From assembly GCA_002314775.1 (NCBI GenBank), contig DCHE01000059.1:7214-64427 (forward strand): a stretch of 57,214 bases of DNA, read 5' to 3'. Below the pieces are notes generated by a model that saw nothing but the letters and a program-made list of their open reading frames with translations, ran no database searches and had not been told where the DNA came from. Positions 9,701 through 18,468 of the stretch are shown one piece after another (position 1 is the first letter of the stretch; each line of letters begins with the position of its first letter). Source of the stretch: Lachnospiraceae bacterium UBA1760. GTDB lineage: Bacteria > Bacillota > Clostridia > Lachnospirales > Lachnospiraceae. Made by a program: the position numbers and the translations under genes.

Positions 9701-11755
9701 AGCTACTTCTGCTTCTTAGGCTTCTCATTTGTAAGTATGATGTTTCCTTTTGTTGTGTGGTCCATGGAGAATCTGATATATAATAAAAAACCTCTTCCAT
9801 ACATATTGATACTGGCATACACAATGATAACTCTTAACTATTACTGCTTCCTTATGTGCGAGATTCTCTTCTTAATGTTCTTTATATATGAGCATAAGAG
9901 CTTTAAGAATTTTGTCATGAACGGTATTCGCTTTGGACTTTCATCAATAGTTTCAGCCTTACTCAGCGCATTCTCACTTTTGCCATTTTATATGAGCACG
10001 AGAATGTCACCATATGTGGGCAATGACTCGACATTTCCTAAGCTTTCACTTGATAATAGCATACTTGCAAATCTAAGAAGTTTTATGATTGGACATGTTG
10101 GAAATATCGTTACTGAGGATTCTACCTCTGCAAATATATACTGTGGACTTTTGATATTAATACTTTCATTTGTGTATCTTGCTGTTAAGGATATTCCGTT
10201 ATCCGTGAGAATTAGGAAAACACTTCTATCATGTCTTTTATTCTTTGCATACGGAAATGACCTACTAAACTTTATCCTTCACGGCTTCCATTATCAGTCA
10301 ATGGTTCCTAACAGATTTGCAATCTTCTGGGTATTTTTGATAATTACAATGGCATACGACGTGATAATCAATTTTGAGAGTATCAACAAAAAACTGTTGC
10401 TAACAATGATTTCAATTCCATCAGCTGCACTATTAGTTATTTGGAGCATTCCACAGGATTTTCCACATACAACCACAAAGTATAAGCTGTCAGCGATTTT
10501 TATAATTGTATATCTGTGTGTATCATTTATATACATTCTTAAGAATAATAGAAAGAAACTTATTAAGGTTGCAACCTTCCTATTAATGTCCGAGCTTCTA
10601 ATAAGCTCTGTATATAATACATACAATATAATGGGTGGAAATGTAGGCTTCTCTCTCGAGGAGCACAATAAAATCGATAAACTGATGTCAAGAGTTGATG
10701 ACTCTTCAAGTGTAATTACTGAGTATGTAAACAGTGGCGAATACAATCTTGGTAATACAACCGATACAAGATCGCTTTCAATCTTTTCATCATGCTACAA
10801 TAAGTACCAGCAGGAAATGCTGAATGAATGGGGAATCCCTAGTTCAACTAACTATGTTGACTATGTTGGCGGAAATCCACTTGCTGATATGATGCTTAAT
10901 GTTAAATACCAGATTACAAATACATATTATGATTCTTCATTTTCTATTTATCCTGAGCTTGCTTCAGTAGACAATATTAATCTCCACGAGAATCCTTATT
11001 ATGTTGCTGCTGGTTTTATGGTTGATACTTCCTTTAAGGACTATCCTCTTTACAAGGCTGTTGATTCCTTTAATATGATTGATTATCAGAACCAGTTTAC
11101 CAACTATCTTGGCTTTGGAGATTTATATACCTATCTCACATTAGAGACCGCTTCTGATAAGATAAATGAAAACTATTCATACTGTTATGCTAACACTGAT
11201 TCTCTTGGCGAAGACGGAACTGGTAATCTTCAGGTGAAGTTCTACATTGCAAAGGATTTGGAGGGTGAGCTATATATTCCTGCAAGCACATATATTATGT
11301 ACCTAGGGCCAACCAAGGTTGGCGAGCATACCTGTATAGAGGCAGACTATCCAGTCACAGAGAACAATAAGAATTATACCCTAAAGGTTGCTATACTTAA
11401 CAAGGATGTTCTTGAAAAGGTACAAAAATATTTTTCAGAGTCTAAGTTTACTAATGCTTCCTTCACAGATAATCAGATATCCGGCTCTGTAGAATGCAGC
11501 AAGGACGGCATATTATATCTTTCATATCCAAACTACCCACATAAAAAGGTTTATGTTGACGGCAAGCAGGTTGAAGCAGTTGATTTGCTTGGAGGTATAG
11601 GAATTGAACTTACAAGTGGTTCTCATGAAATTAGAATCGAATTCTATACTCCACTTCTTACACAGGGTATAATAGTATCATTGATTGCACTTGCTATACT
11701 AGTTGTTATAATTATTATCAATAAAAGAAAAAAGAAGCTTAATATAGAAGCGTAA
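6701..11755 (+). CDS. Tandem-duplicated YfhO-family GT-C membrane glycosyltransferase
   Basis: This is a 1,684-residue polytopic membrane protein made of two complete YfhO-like units. YfhO proteins use undecaprenyl-phosphate sugars to decorate teichoic acids or other envelope polymers outside the cell. Unit 1 (residues about 1-830) and unit 2 (about 850-1684) each begin with a membrane helix followed by a PFGN...TS-G segment. Each continues with 10-12 hydrophobic helices and ends with an extracellular beta-rich domain and a final helix. The C-terminal units read DGYIFVSKQYSNSW and DGILYLSYPNYPHK at matching places. In unit 1 the loop reads TSGG, in unit 2 TSDG (Asp889). Residues about 125-180 form a lysine/glutamate-rich cytoplasmic insertion absent from unit 2. 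I prefer the ATG at 6701 because GGAGG lies six bases upstream. A TTG at 6689 would begin inside that site. The acceptor is unknown. Confidence 0.82.
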   Translation: MKKKQKLFIYLAAFILPAVIALIGLISGGFAPFGNKDVLTSGGMESYIPYFNELYDRVHNGTFLAFNETNGQGYDFTTIFTYYLSDPLNLIILLFPKASMLSVLNILYMLKLGLAGLLFSVFLCHRHERELKKCAENALLRKDEIDALEEKRLAKKAKREEKKKKAKKDIKLGGSENPSGKIGSFFVSPVLPIIAFSVCYALSGYMVSQGFDITHLSSVCLFPIIIMGIDKLIEESNWRLYTISVAISFFTSFYMAFLISIFTFVYFILQNYTSGKHFIKSFVLKLLSDILAVGLGSFIIINCLKSTIINDNLSIKFPYPEFVTSFFDVIKMQTTKVKSSIIYPAADGIDIYAGIIVLFLVFVYILNKNLALKERIKNAALILILFASTYIVTPNYIFNGLLMSEDNKTCFGFIFVFVMLTVSYSAFINITHSTSRQLVISAIIAALLVVSSLIMSNDYDTMSPFLLSLEFIFVYFIITIVWKNESMSFWLMKSIVSVIMIAEIAMSFSANIKEIGLNTYSYKATDTYKYEAARSYIQGFDPGAKVLTHEYNETSHTPVSDSLLGYKYVLILDGINDLPLEYTKVDSFMDVDIYENPYVTSGYFYVNDKIENWSYNESYPLTSTNLLFEEVLGFKKPFVISTGAFSYDKAYLISPSNPNKYLDNAYVFYFKPDLYGDFYGYVMHTIHFGNITPEDSIAQRHLFTKRERLTGSLDFEFGVFDLDAFENGMSALKTITPSKSGNLYTMSFAADEDGYIFVSKQYSNSWVIKNNGSTAKTISISDKYIGIPVTKGQNDIEFMYFPTFLYIGLVFTILAIVVFVLLSIKATAKARSLINNKLSSNKLSTLFANFAISNYVYIMTFIISFSVFVFCMMLKSCIPFGNDTAVTSDGFAQSMPLLYHLYSGIKSFSLSSFNTNVGILTNDFTVNLATLLNPICDIYLLFPTSLANLAFVVVFGIGFSVTGLPLIFYLTHRPNQKSFDKSNKILIALGISYSLCTFATSYFCFLGFSFVSMMFPFVVWSMENLIYNKKPLPYILILAYTMITLNYYCFLMCEILFLMFFIYEHKSFKNFVMNGIRFGLSSIVSALLSAFSLLPFYMSTRMSPYVGNDSTFPKLSLDNSILANLRSFMIGHVGNIVTEDSTSANIYCGLLILILSFVYLAVKDIPLSVRIRKTLLSCLLFFAYGNDLLNFILHGFHYQSMVPNRFAIFWVFLIITMAYDVIINFESINKKLLLTMISIPSAALLVIWSIPQDFPHTTTKYKLSAIFIIVYLCVSFIYILKNNRKKLIKVATFLLMSELLISSVYNTYNIMGGNVGFSLEEHNKIDKLMSRVDDSSSVITEYVNSGEYNLGNTTDTRSLSIFSSCYNKYQQEMLNEWGIPSSTNYVDYVGGNPLADMMLNVKYQITNTYYDSSFSIYPELASVDNINLHENPYYVAAGFMVDTSFKDYPLYKAVDSFNMIDYQNQFTNYLGFGDLYTYLTLETASDKINENYSYCYANTDSLGEDGTGNLQVKFYIAKDLEGELYIPASTYIMYLGPTKVGEHTCIEADYPVTENNKNYTLKVAILNKDVLEKVQKYFSESKFTNASFTDNQISGSVECSKDGILYLSYPNYPHKKVYVDGKQVEAVDLLGGIGIELTSGSHEIRIEFYTPLLTQGIIVSLIALAILVVIIIINKRKKKLNIEA

Positions 11756-11783
11756 CCGTCAAGTACTTTTCCCACAAATAAGT

Positions 11784-11842
11784 GTGCGGACATATTATTG
11801 GACCAGATATTAAATATATCAAGTTCAATAATATGTCCGCAC
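11784..11842. terminator. Terminator between convergent genes (16-bp perfect stem)
   Basis: GTGCGGACATATTATT at 11784-11799 is perfectly complementary to AATAATATGTCCGCAC at 11827-11842. The 27-base interval can extend the stem (GGAC/GTTC) and contains a second small hairpin. On the plus strand the stem is followed by CTTTTCT. It lies between the YfhO-type gene and the DHHW gene, which read towards each other, so it may stop transcription from both sides. Confidence 0.75.
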
Positions 11843-11856
11843 CTTTTCTATGGAAT

Positions 11857-13266
11857 TTATCTGAAATCCCAAAGTGTTATATTTTCCTCTGAAACCTCTG
11901 GATCAACGATTGATGAGGTTGTATTTAATACTATTACTGTATCTGGTTTGTAATCTTCAATAAGTGTCTCAATACTGCCATCAAAGCCTCTATTGTCAAC
12001 AAATAGAAGCTCCTTAACACCTAGGGCGAGGTATGGATAAAGAGTCGAATTGAAGGAATCCCCAAGTAATAATACTCTATGGTCATTGGTTGCTTTGTTG
12101 TTGATAATCCTGTTGAAACAACAGTTGTAATAGATGTAGTACATCTGAGCAACAGAATAATGCTCCTCTATTATACTTTTATCAACTATATCTGCAAATG
12201 TTCCATCTACATTTAATTCTACTTCAGGAATATAAATGTTGAGGCTTGTTTTCCCCTTTGGTATTAAGACATCTAAATTCTCACCAAATTCATTTACAGG
12301 GAGTGCAAGCTGTGTTCCATACGCTCCAACATATGCCTTTTCATATCTATCAATATCATAATTATTAATGTCATAAATCTTATTGTCATAATTTCCCTTA
12401 GTAAGCTTATCCACAATGGTCTTGCTTGCTAATACTGTGCCATACATATTCCAATGATGATCAGTCATATAGAACAAACTGGTATAATTATCAGCTTCAA
12501 AGGTAGGTCTCAGATCTAACGTATCTACATTGTTTTGATTAAGTCTATCAAGCAACTCATCACTTAAATCGTTTGAATTGTCGTTATACATAGTCTTGAT
12601 TTCCTTTTCCATTTCCCTGGATATCTTACCTGGTGCCTGTACATATATTAATTCAATATTCTTTTCCTCTAAATAACTGTTAAAATTGGTTAGCTTATCC
12701 AGGACATATGAACAGTCTCTATTTTCCATAAGATTTACGTAGTAGCCATTATCTAGTTCGACAAGATTTGATGTATCATTCTCTTTTTTAGTGTTGTTTT
12801 TATTATTATTGTTTTCGGCACTATAAACAACACTACTCAAATCATTATTTATCCCAATTTTTCTTTTTAATGAATTACCAACTGAAACAAAGGCTTCATT
12901 AAAGATAAATCCATCATCATAAAAATAGGAAAAAGTAACATCATTTATTTCATCATTCTTCGACTTGCTTGTATTATCTGCTAAAATCTCACCTGTCTGC
13001 TTATCCATAAATGGATATACTTCCTTCCAATTTGTGTTAAATGTATTTCCCTCTGTATCAAAATGCTTTCCAATCATTGTTCTTAGATACAAATCATCCG
13101 CATAAATACTGTCATATAGTGTTGTATTAGCATCCAGCATATCTATTCCAACTACTTTTATAAGCCATCTTCCAACATTCAATATCATAATAAATATCAA
13201 TAAATAAATAACCGTATTCACTACTTTATTTATAATTTTCAAAAAATCACCACCCAACAAAATCAT
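11857..13266 (-). CDS. DHHW/AlgX-like SGNH-type O-acetyltransferase partner
   Basis: This is a membrane-anchored extracellular protein that probably transfers acetyl groups, delivered by the neighbouring MBOAT protein, to a surface polysaccharide. One N-terminal membrane helix (residues about 15-35) is followed by an extracytoplasmic domain. A DHHW motif is at residues 269-272, equivalent to the DxHW of AlgX/AlgJ, and LLLGDSFNS with Ser404 is the SGNH-type nucleophile. Residues 140-170 form an asparagine-rich linker. The ATG at 13266 overlaps the stop codon of the algI-like gene (TAATG), suggesting coupled translation. A TTG eight codons downstream has a better-spaced GGTGGTGA site and is an alternative start. 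The polymer modified is unknown. Confidence 0.8.
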   Translation of the reverse strand: MILLGGDFLKIINKVVNTVIYLLIFIMILNVGRWLIKVVGIDMLDANTTLYDSIYADDLYLRTMIGKHFDTEGNTFNTNWKEVYPFMDKQTGEILADNTSKSKNDEINDVTFSYFYDDGFIFNEAFVSVGNSLKRKIGINNDLSSVVYSAENNNNKNNTKKENDTSNLVELDNGYYVNLMENRDCSYVLDKLTNFNSYLEEKNIELIYVQAPGKISREMEKEIKTMYNDNSNDLSDELLDRLNQNNVDTLDLRPTFEADNYTSLFYMTDHHWNMYGTVLASKTIVDKLTKGNYDNKIYDINNYDIDRYEKAYVGAYGTQLALPVNEFGENLDVLIPKGKTSLNIYIPEVELNVDGTFADIVDKSIIEEHYSVAQMYYIYYNCCFNRIINNKATNDHRVLLLGDSFNSTLYPYLALGVKELLFVDNRGFDGSIETLIEDYKPDTVIVLNTTSSIVDPEVSEENITLWDFR

Positions 13267-14696
13267 TAAAATTGAAAATATATAAACGGACTATAGGTTT
13301 CTACAAAAATAGATAATATTGACAAAGCGATTACACCGATAGTATATATCGCAAGTAATATCTCCTTTGCTTTTATTGACTTTATTTTTTTATCTATAAA
13401 TGTTTTAACAGGAAGACTTGCAATACATGCAATAAGAATAATAAAGCCATACTGCTTTATTATTACCGCGCCATGAATATCGGTCATTACAAAACCATTT
13501 ATTCCAAACATTGTTCCTATAAATTGACCTATCCACTCTAAAGAGCTGTATTTGAAAATAACCCATCCAACACATACAATTATCATTGTGCAGAACCATT
13601 TGACGTTCTTTCCTACTACGTTTGAATTAAGCACAGATATTTTGTCAATAATATATTTGTCAATCATTAACCATATAAAATAATATAGACCCCATAGAAG
13701 GAAATTCCAGGCTGCGCCGTGCCAGAAACCTGTAATAACCCAAACTATCAGAAGATTTACTATGCGTCTTATCTTTCCTTTTCTATTTCCTCCTAAAGGA
13801 ATATATATGTAATCCTTCAGCCATTCACTCAGGGATATATGCCATCTTCTCCAGAATTCTGTAACGCTCTTTGATATATATGGATAATTAAAGTTTTCCC
13901 TAAGCTTAAATCCAAATATTCTTGCAAGGCCTATAGCCATATCTGAGTATCCTGAAAAATCGAAATAAATCTGAAGCATATATGCCAAGGCACCAAGCCA
14001 TGCTGTGGTTACTGATATTTTCTCAAATTGATTTCTAAGAAATACGTAATCCGCCACCTTAGCCAGATAATCTGCCAAAAGCACTTTTTTTGATAGGCCA
14101 ACACAAAATCTTATAAACCCATACGTGATATCCTCACTGTTGGATGTTCTTGTTTTAATCTGAACACATACATCTTCATATCTAACAATAGGACCTGCAA
14201 TTAGCTGCGGAAACATAGAAACGTATAATGCAAGTTCAATAAAGCTTTTATTAGCTTCCACCCTTTTTCTATAAACATCCACGACATAGGAAATCAGCTG
14301 AAATGTATAGAATGAAATTCCAATTGGTAATACAATATTAATACCAATATTAGAACCAAATAAAGCGCCAATATTCTTCACAAAAAATGATAGATATTTG
14401 AATACAAACAAAATACCCACATTGATTATTATAGTTAAAATAAGAAACAGTTTTCTCTTTTTTTGTGTTTCCTGTTTATCCATTAATAACGCCATTAGAT
14501 AATCTAGAACTATTTCCACTATCAATAATAATGCGTATATTGGTCCTCCATAGGCATAAAAAACCAGACTTGCTATAAGCAAAACAATATTTTGATATTT
14601 AATTGAATTGACTTTCCCTTTTTTTATCTCTGTAAAATACAAAAGGTAAAGCATTGGAAAAAAGAAAAATAAAAAGATTTTGCTTGAAAAAACCAT
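13266..14696 (-). CDS. AlgI/DltB-family MBOAT O-acyltransferase
   Basis: This is a membrane-bound O-acyltransferase of the AlgI branch, which moves acyl (usually acetyl) groups from a cytoplasmic donor through the membrane for polysaccharide O-acetylation. The 476 residues form about 11 membrane helices. Signature elements are YFDFSGYSDMAIGLARIFG (245-263), FWRRWHISLSEWLKDY with His286, YIPLGGNRKG, and TGFWHGAAWNF with the catalytic-type His326. AAGGAG lies six bases before the ATG. It is directly followed by, and overlaps, the DHHW partner gene. The AlgI plus AlgX-like pairing argues for polysaccharide O-acetylation rather than D-alanylation, although a DltA-like ligase is encoded nearby. 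Confidence 0.9.
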   Translation of the reverse strand: MVFSSKIFLFFFFPMLYLLYFTEIKKGKVNSIKYQNIVLLIASLVFYAYGGPIYALLLIVEIVLDYLMALLMDKQETQKKRKLFLILTIIINVGILFVFKYLSFFVKNIGALFGSNIGINIVLPIGISFYTFQLISYVVDVYRKRVEANKSFIELALYVSMFPQLIAGPIVRYEDVCVQIKTRTSNSEDITYGFIRFCVGLSKKVLLADYLAKVADYVFLRNQFEKISVTTAWLGALAYMLQIYFDFSGYSDMAIGLARIFGFKLRENFNYPYISKSVTEFWRRWHISLSEWLKDYIYIPLGGNRKGKIRRIVNLLIVWVITGFWHGAAWNFLLWGLYYFIWLMIDKYIIDKISVLNSNVVGKNVKWFCTMIIVCVGWVIFKYSSLEWIGQFIGTMFGINGFVMTDIHGAVIIKQYGFIILIACIASLPVKTFIDKKIKSIKAKEILLAIYTIGVIALSILSIFVETYSPFIYFQF

Positions 14697-14729
14697 GACG
14701 TACTCCTTTTATTATGCTATTTTATCTGA

Positions 14730-14758
14730 TTTTATCACTTTTGCGGTGATTCATGCAA
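14730..14758 (-). promoter_or_regulatory. Probable promoter for the algI-DHHW pair
   Basis: On the minus strand TTGCAT (14753-14758) and ATAAAA (14730-14735) are spaced by 17 bases and lie about 35 bases before the algI start codon. The -10 box is imperfect, with an overlapping AT-rich repeat. Confidence 0.45.
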
Positions 14759-14813
14759 TACTGGTCGAATTTAAGGTTAGCGTAAAATGATCTGATGTCC
14801 TACCAAACTAATA

Positions 14814-14879
14814 GAAAGTGGAGTATTTTACTACATCCACTTTCCCAATAGCTTCTAATATTTGGAGTGTATTACTCCA
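14814..14879 (-). terminator. Two hairpins downstream of the accDA operon, possible terminator region
   Basis: This is the 236-bp gap between accDA and the algI gene. A 6-bp hairpin (TGGAGT/ACTCCA, 14863-14879) and a 9-bp perfect hairpin (GAAAGTGGA/TCCACTTTC, 14814-14844) follow accDA on the minus strand. Neither has a long U tract (the second is followed by TATTAGTTT), so termination may be partial. I see no gene in this gap. Confidence 0.35.
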
Positions 14880-14932
14880 TCTAGTTTTTACGAGCCTCTT
14901 TTACTTACTCGCCTCTATATTTCGATAATATT

Positions 14933-16558
14933 TTACAGTCTTCTGAATCTACTATATCTTTCCTCGATAATGTATTCTTGAGTTTTACCTTTATACTTTT
15001 CAAGAAATTTCATTATTTTATAACTCAATATTTTTGATATCTCATCAACATTGTTAAGGGTAGCACCCCCACACTCGGTTATCACATCATCTATGATTCC
15101 CTTCTTCTTTAAGTCCTCTGCGGTTATCTTCATTTTTCTTGCTGCTTCTTCAGCTCTTGACGCATCCTTCCATACAATGGAAGCGTATCCTTCTGGCGAT
15201 AACACAGAATACGTGGCATTCTCAAACATCCACACCTCATTGCCAATAGCTGTAGCCAGAGCACCTCCACTACCAGCTTCTCCAATGATTATTGCGACTA
15301 TCGGCACTTTAAGTCTAGCCATCTCTGCAAGATTATTGGCTATAGCCACACCAATACCATGTTCTTCTGCCTCAATACCACAATATGCACCAGAAGTACT
15401 GATAAAACTCACAATAGGCCTATTAAACTTCTCAGCCTGTTTCATTAATCTTAGTGCCTTTCTATATCCCCATGGATTTGGCATACCAAAATTACGTTCA
15501 ATGCACTCATTTATGTTTCGACCTCTATCCTCGGCTATAACAGTAACTGGTTGTCCTCTGAACATTGCAATTCCACCAATAAGAGCCCTGTCATCCTTAT
15601 ATAATCTGTCTCCTTTTAACTCAACAAAAACATCAAATATTTCTTTGATGTAATCAATTGCCTGTGGATGCTTAATATCCCTAACATGTCTAACCTTTTT
15701 CCATGGAGTATTATTAGTATCAAATTTACTTTTAATGAATGCCTTCGAAAGGTTTACAAACCCTCTCCTTAATTCATCATTAAAATTGGCAAAATTACTA
15801 TTATACTTATTGGCAACTATGAAATAGTACAAAACTCTCTTGAGATTTTTTCTTTCAACAATCCCATCAATTTGTCCATGCTCAAGCTGAAATTCAGCCG
15901 ACTGAAATCCCTTAGGCAAATCCTGACCAATAGTTTGTTTTATTACCCTTTGACCAGCAAACCCAATAGTCGCACCAGGCTCAGCCATTATTATATCACC
16001 AAGCATTGCAAAACTTGCGGTAACACCGCCTGTTGTTGGATCTGTTAATACCGAGCAATATAAGAGTCCCATATCACTATGTTTGGTAAGAGCTGCGGAA
16101 GTTTTTTCCATTTGCATTAATGATACTATTCCTTCTTGCATTCTTGCTCCACCCGAACAACAAAATAGAACTATTGGCAAATTATCTGAAGTGGCTTTTT
16201 CTATAGCACGTGTTAATCTCTCGCCAACTGCGTAACCCATACTGCCCATAAGGAATCTTGAATCACATACTCCTAAGCATACCGATTCACCTTTTATTTT
16301 TGCTTTACCAACAAGCACAGCCTCTTTCAAACCGGTTTTTTCGCACGCATCAAAAATCTTCTTCTCATATTCATCATCTCCGAAAAAATCTGATGTTGTA
16401 ACATCACTGAACCATTCAACAAAGGACCCCTTGTCTGCAATCATAGCAATTCTTTCAGTAGCATTTATTCTATAGTATTTGCCACAGATTGGACATATAT
16501 ACTTGTTTTTCTTTAGTTCCTTCTCATCAAATTCACTTAGACAACTAACGCACTTCAT
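14933..16558 (-). CDS. accDA: Fused acetyl-CoA carboxylase carboxyltransferase (AccD-AccA)
   Basis: This transfers carboxyl from biotin to acetyl-CoA to give malonyl-CoA. The 541-residue protein joins both carboxyltransferase subunits. The AccD part (residues 1 to about 270) has a four-cysteine zinc ribbon (Cys3, Cys6, Cys22, Cys25) and the CSGGARMQEG crotonase-fold loop. The AccA part (about 280-541) has GDRLYKDDRALIGGIA, STSGAYCGIEAEEHG and GEAGSGGALATAIGNEVWM. No accB or accC lies nearby, so biotin carrier and carboxylase must come from elsewhere. It is the last gene of the acyl-carrier operon and most likely supplies malonyl-CoA to the KAS III-like enzyme. A GAAGG site precedes the ATG. 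A housekeeping role is possible if no other copy exists. Confidence 0.9.
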   Translation of the reverse strand: MKCVSCLSEFDEKELKKNKYICPICGKYYRINATERIAMIADKGSFVEWFSDVTTSDFFGDDEYEKKIFDACEKTGLKEAVLVGKAKIKGESVCLGVCDSRFLMGSMGYAVGERLTRAIEKATSDNLPIVLFCCSGGARMQEGIVSLMQMEKTSAALTKHSDMGLLYCSVLTDPTTGGVTASFAMLGDIIMAEPGATIGFAGQRVIKQTIGQDLPKGFQSAEFQLEHGQIDGIVERKNLKRVLYYFIVANKYNSNFANFNDELRRGFVNLSKAFIKSKFDTNNTPWKKVRHVRDIKHPQAIDYIKEIFDVFVELKGDRLYKDDRALIGGIAMFRGQPVTVIAEDRGRNINECIERNFGMPNPWGYRKALRLMKQAEKFNRPIVSFISTSGAYCGIEAEEHGIGVAIANNLAEMARLKVPIVAIIIGEAGSGGALATAIGNEVWMFENATYSVLSPEGYASIVWKDASRAEEAARKMKITAEDLKKKGIIDDVITECGGATLNNVDEISKILSYKIMKFLEKYKGKTQEYIIEERYSRFRRL

Positions 16559-16579
16559 ATAATTACCTTCGCTCTATTA

Positions 16580-17380
16580 TTAATTGTTTTTTGCAAATAC
16601 CAGTAAATACAATCCTTCTGATTTCATTCCATACTTCTGAAATAATCTCTGAGATGCAGGATTAGTCTCTTCCGCCCATGCATACATATATTTTCCACCT
16701 GCATCTATATAATCAGAAATAGATTTTCCAATCATGTCATGAAACTTTCTTTTATCTCCATGATTGATTATTTGACTTATATAATAGCTTTTGGGCATTA
16801 TATTAACTTGAAGAAGTGATTTTATTGAACCTTCATCATCCTTACAAATCAATATTTCATTATTATTTATTGCATTGTTTATTTCTTCAAGTACCGGTAA
16901 CCTGCTTATTCTTGTATCAAAATTTTCATACAAAATATTATAAATACCGTTGCTATCGGTCAATTCTGCTAAATAACTGTCGGTTGTGTCATCGACATTG
17001 TTGTGAATGAATTCATTTATTGTACTTACTTCAGCAATATCCTTAACTGAATATTTTATAAGTCTAGATAACAGTGAAAATCCAACTGTTTTAAAAGCAT
17101 CAACTAACTCATTTCTATCCCTAGTAATTATCTCAATAACCGAATTCTTGTTACATCTACCAATAAGAAATAGTAAGTCTGCTATATCATTGGTGTAAAA
17201 AAATAATCTCTCAGTTATCCCATCAGAATCAACACAAACTATCACTAGGGAGTTATTGGATTCTAAAACATTCCACTCTTTATCAGGCTCTGTTTTAAAT
17301 TGAATATAGCAGTTTGTAATAACTCGTGTTTTTTTTAGCTTCAACTCTCTTATCTTAGCTATAATTCCATCAGTTCTCAT
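16580..17380 (-). CDS. GNAT-type N-acyltransferase, two-domain
   Basis: This is a 266-residue protein whose C-terminal third has the GNAT fold signature: a putative acyl-CoA binding stretch around residues 205-225 (HDMIGKSISDYID), then AWAEETNPASQRLFQKYGM. That last segment is typical for the strand-helix at the end of GNAT domains. The N-terminal 150 residues match nothing I recognise and may be a second, degenerate GNAT half. TAGGAG lies before the ATG. It is encoded between the KAS III-like gene (17 bp) and accDA (21 bp), so it belongs to the acyl-carrier operon. The substrate could be an amino-sugar or an aminoacyl group on a carrier protein; this is inference from neighbours. Confidence 0.65.
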   Translation of the reverse strand: MRTDGIIAKIRELKLKKTRVITNCYIQFKTEPDKEWNVLESNNSLVIVCVDSDGITERLFFYTNDIADLLFLIGRCNKNSVIEIITRDRNELVDAFKTVGFSLLSRLIKYSVKDIAEVSTINEFIHNNVDDTTDSYLAELTDSNGIYNILYENFDTRISRLPVLEEINNAINNNEILICKDDEGSIKSLLQVNIMPKSYYISQIINHGDKRKFHDMIGKSISDYIDAGGKYMYAWAEETNPASQRLFQKYGMKSEGLYLLVFAKNN

Positions 17381-17397
17381 ATTAATCTCCTACTAAA

Positions 17398-18468
17398 TTA
17401 TAGATTGGAAATTATATAATCGCAATTATCCATCTCTCCAACATTCATTACTATTCCGCCCCAGGCTAGTCCAGAACCAAACCCTGACAAAACACATTTG
17501 AACTCTTTTTCCTTCATCTCTTCCTTCAGATTTAATACTGTTACTAATGGAATTGAAGATCCACTTGGATTTCCCATAAGTTCAACAAGATTCATAGGCA
17601 GCTTATTTAAATCAATACCTAACTTCTGTCCCAGCTTTTGAAGCATAAATTTATTTGGTTGGTGAAATAAGTAATAGTCAACATCATCTTTTGTATATCC
17701 AGCAGTATCAATAAGACTTTCAATCAATGATGGAACCTCACTTTGAACAAAGTTAAAAACACCACTTCCATCCATATGCATATTATCTAGAGATCTAAAA
17801 TTACCATCATCCGTTTCTTCCATAACTGCAGTCTTTTCTGTGCTTGGCATACGAAATCCACCAGCTGGAATGATTAATGCTTTACCACCAGCTCCATCAG
17901 TTCTCATCTCATAGAAAATGTCGTTTTCTTTTTCTGTGTTCTCAATTATTGAAATAGCGGCACCATCACCAATAAGAGGGAAATCATTTCTGTCTCTCTT
18001 TGAAACCTTATGACTTAAAATATCTCCATTTATCAATAAAACTTTCTTTTCACCTAAATGCTCTAACATCATAAATGATTGAAACAATCCAAGAACAAAT
18101 CCACAGCATCCTTGCGCAATATCCATACATACAACTTCTTGAGAAAAACCGAACTCCCCATGAATCATAGTGCTTATATGTGGTACATAATAATCAGGAC
18201 ACAAGGTGACAGTAATAATTGCACCAATATCCTCTTTTTTGAACCAAGAATTATCAAGCATATGCTGTACACCAAATTTAGCAAGATCAAAGACTGTAGT
18301 TGTTTCCTTAGTAAGTCTATGCTTTACATATCCCATCACCTTTTTCAGTCTCAATGTTTGCTTCTCTGGGAATGAGTAGTTACCTACCTCTTCCTCAAAA
18401 TAAACTTCTTTTTCAGGTAATACACCTAAAATGGACGAAATTCTCTTGTTTTTAAACTGTGTTTTCAC
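17398..18468 (-). CDS. 3-oxoacyl-ACP synthase III-like condensing enzyme
   Basis: This is a thiolase-fold enzyme that condenses a starter acyl group with malonyl-ACP. It has 356 residues. The full KAS III triad is visible: Cys121 in DIAQGCCGF, His269 in FHQPNKFM and Asn300 in MGNPSGSSIP. It is longer than typical FabH (about 320), with an N-terminal extension of some 30 residues, as in specialised KAS III enzymes. The GTG start at 18468 shares one base with the stop of the carrier-protein gene (TAGTG), and GGAGGAG lies in the end of that gene, so the two are translationally coupled. That suggests the DltC-like carrier directly serves this enzyme. Whether it uses aminoacyl, acetyl or branched starters is unknown. 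Confidence 0.88.
   Translation of the reverse strand: MKTQFKNKRISSILGVLPEKEVYFEEEVGNYSFPEKQTLRLKKVMGYVKHRLTKETTTVFDLAKFGVQHMLDNSWFKKEDIGAIITVTLCPDYYVPHISTMIHGEFGFSQEVVCMDIAQGCCGFVLGLFQSFMMLEHLGEKKVLLINGDILSHKVSKRDRNDFPLIGDGAAISIIENTEKENDIFYEMRTDGAGGKALIIPAGGFRMPSTEKTAVMEETDDGNFRSLDNMHMDGSGVFNFVQSEVPSLIESLIDTAGYTKDDVDYYLFHQPNKFMLQKLGQKLGIDLNKLPMNLVELMGNPSGSSIPLVTVLNLKEEMKEKEFKCVLSGFGSGLAWGGIVMNVGEMDNCDYIISNL

Noticed and set aside
10294..10746. Minus-strand frame of 150 codons opposite the YfhO gene
   Set aside because: Shadow of the coding strand in a membrane protein; no start signals or family match.
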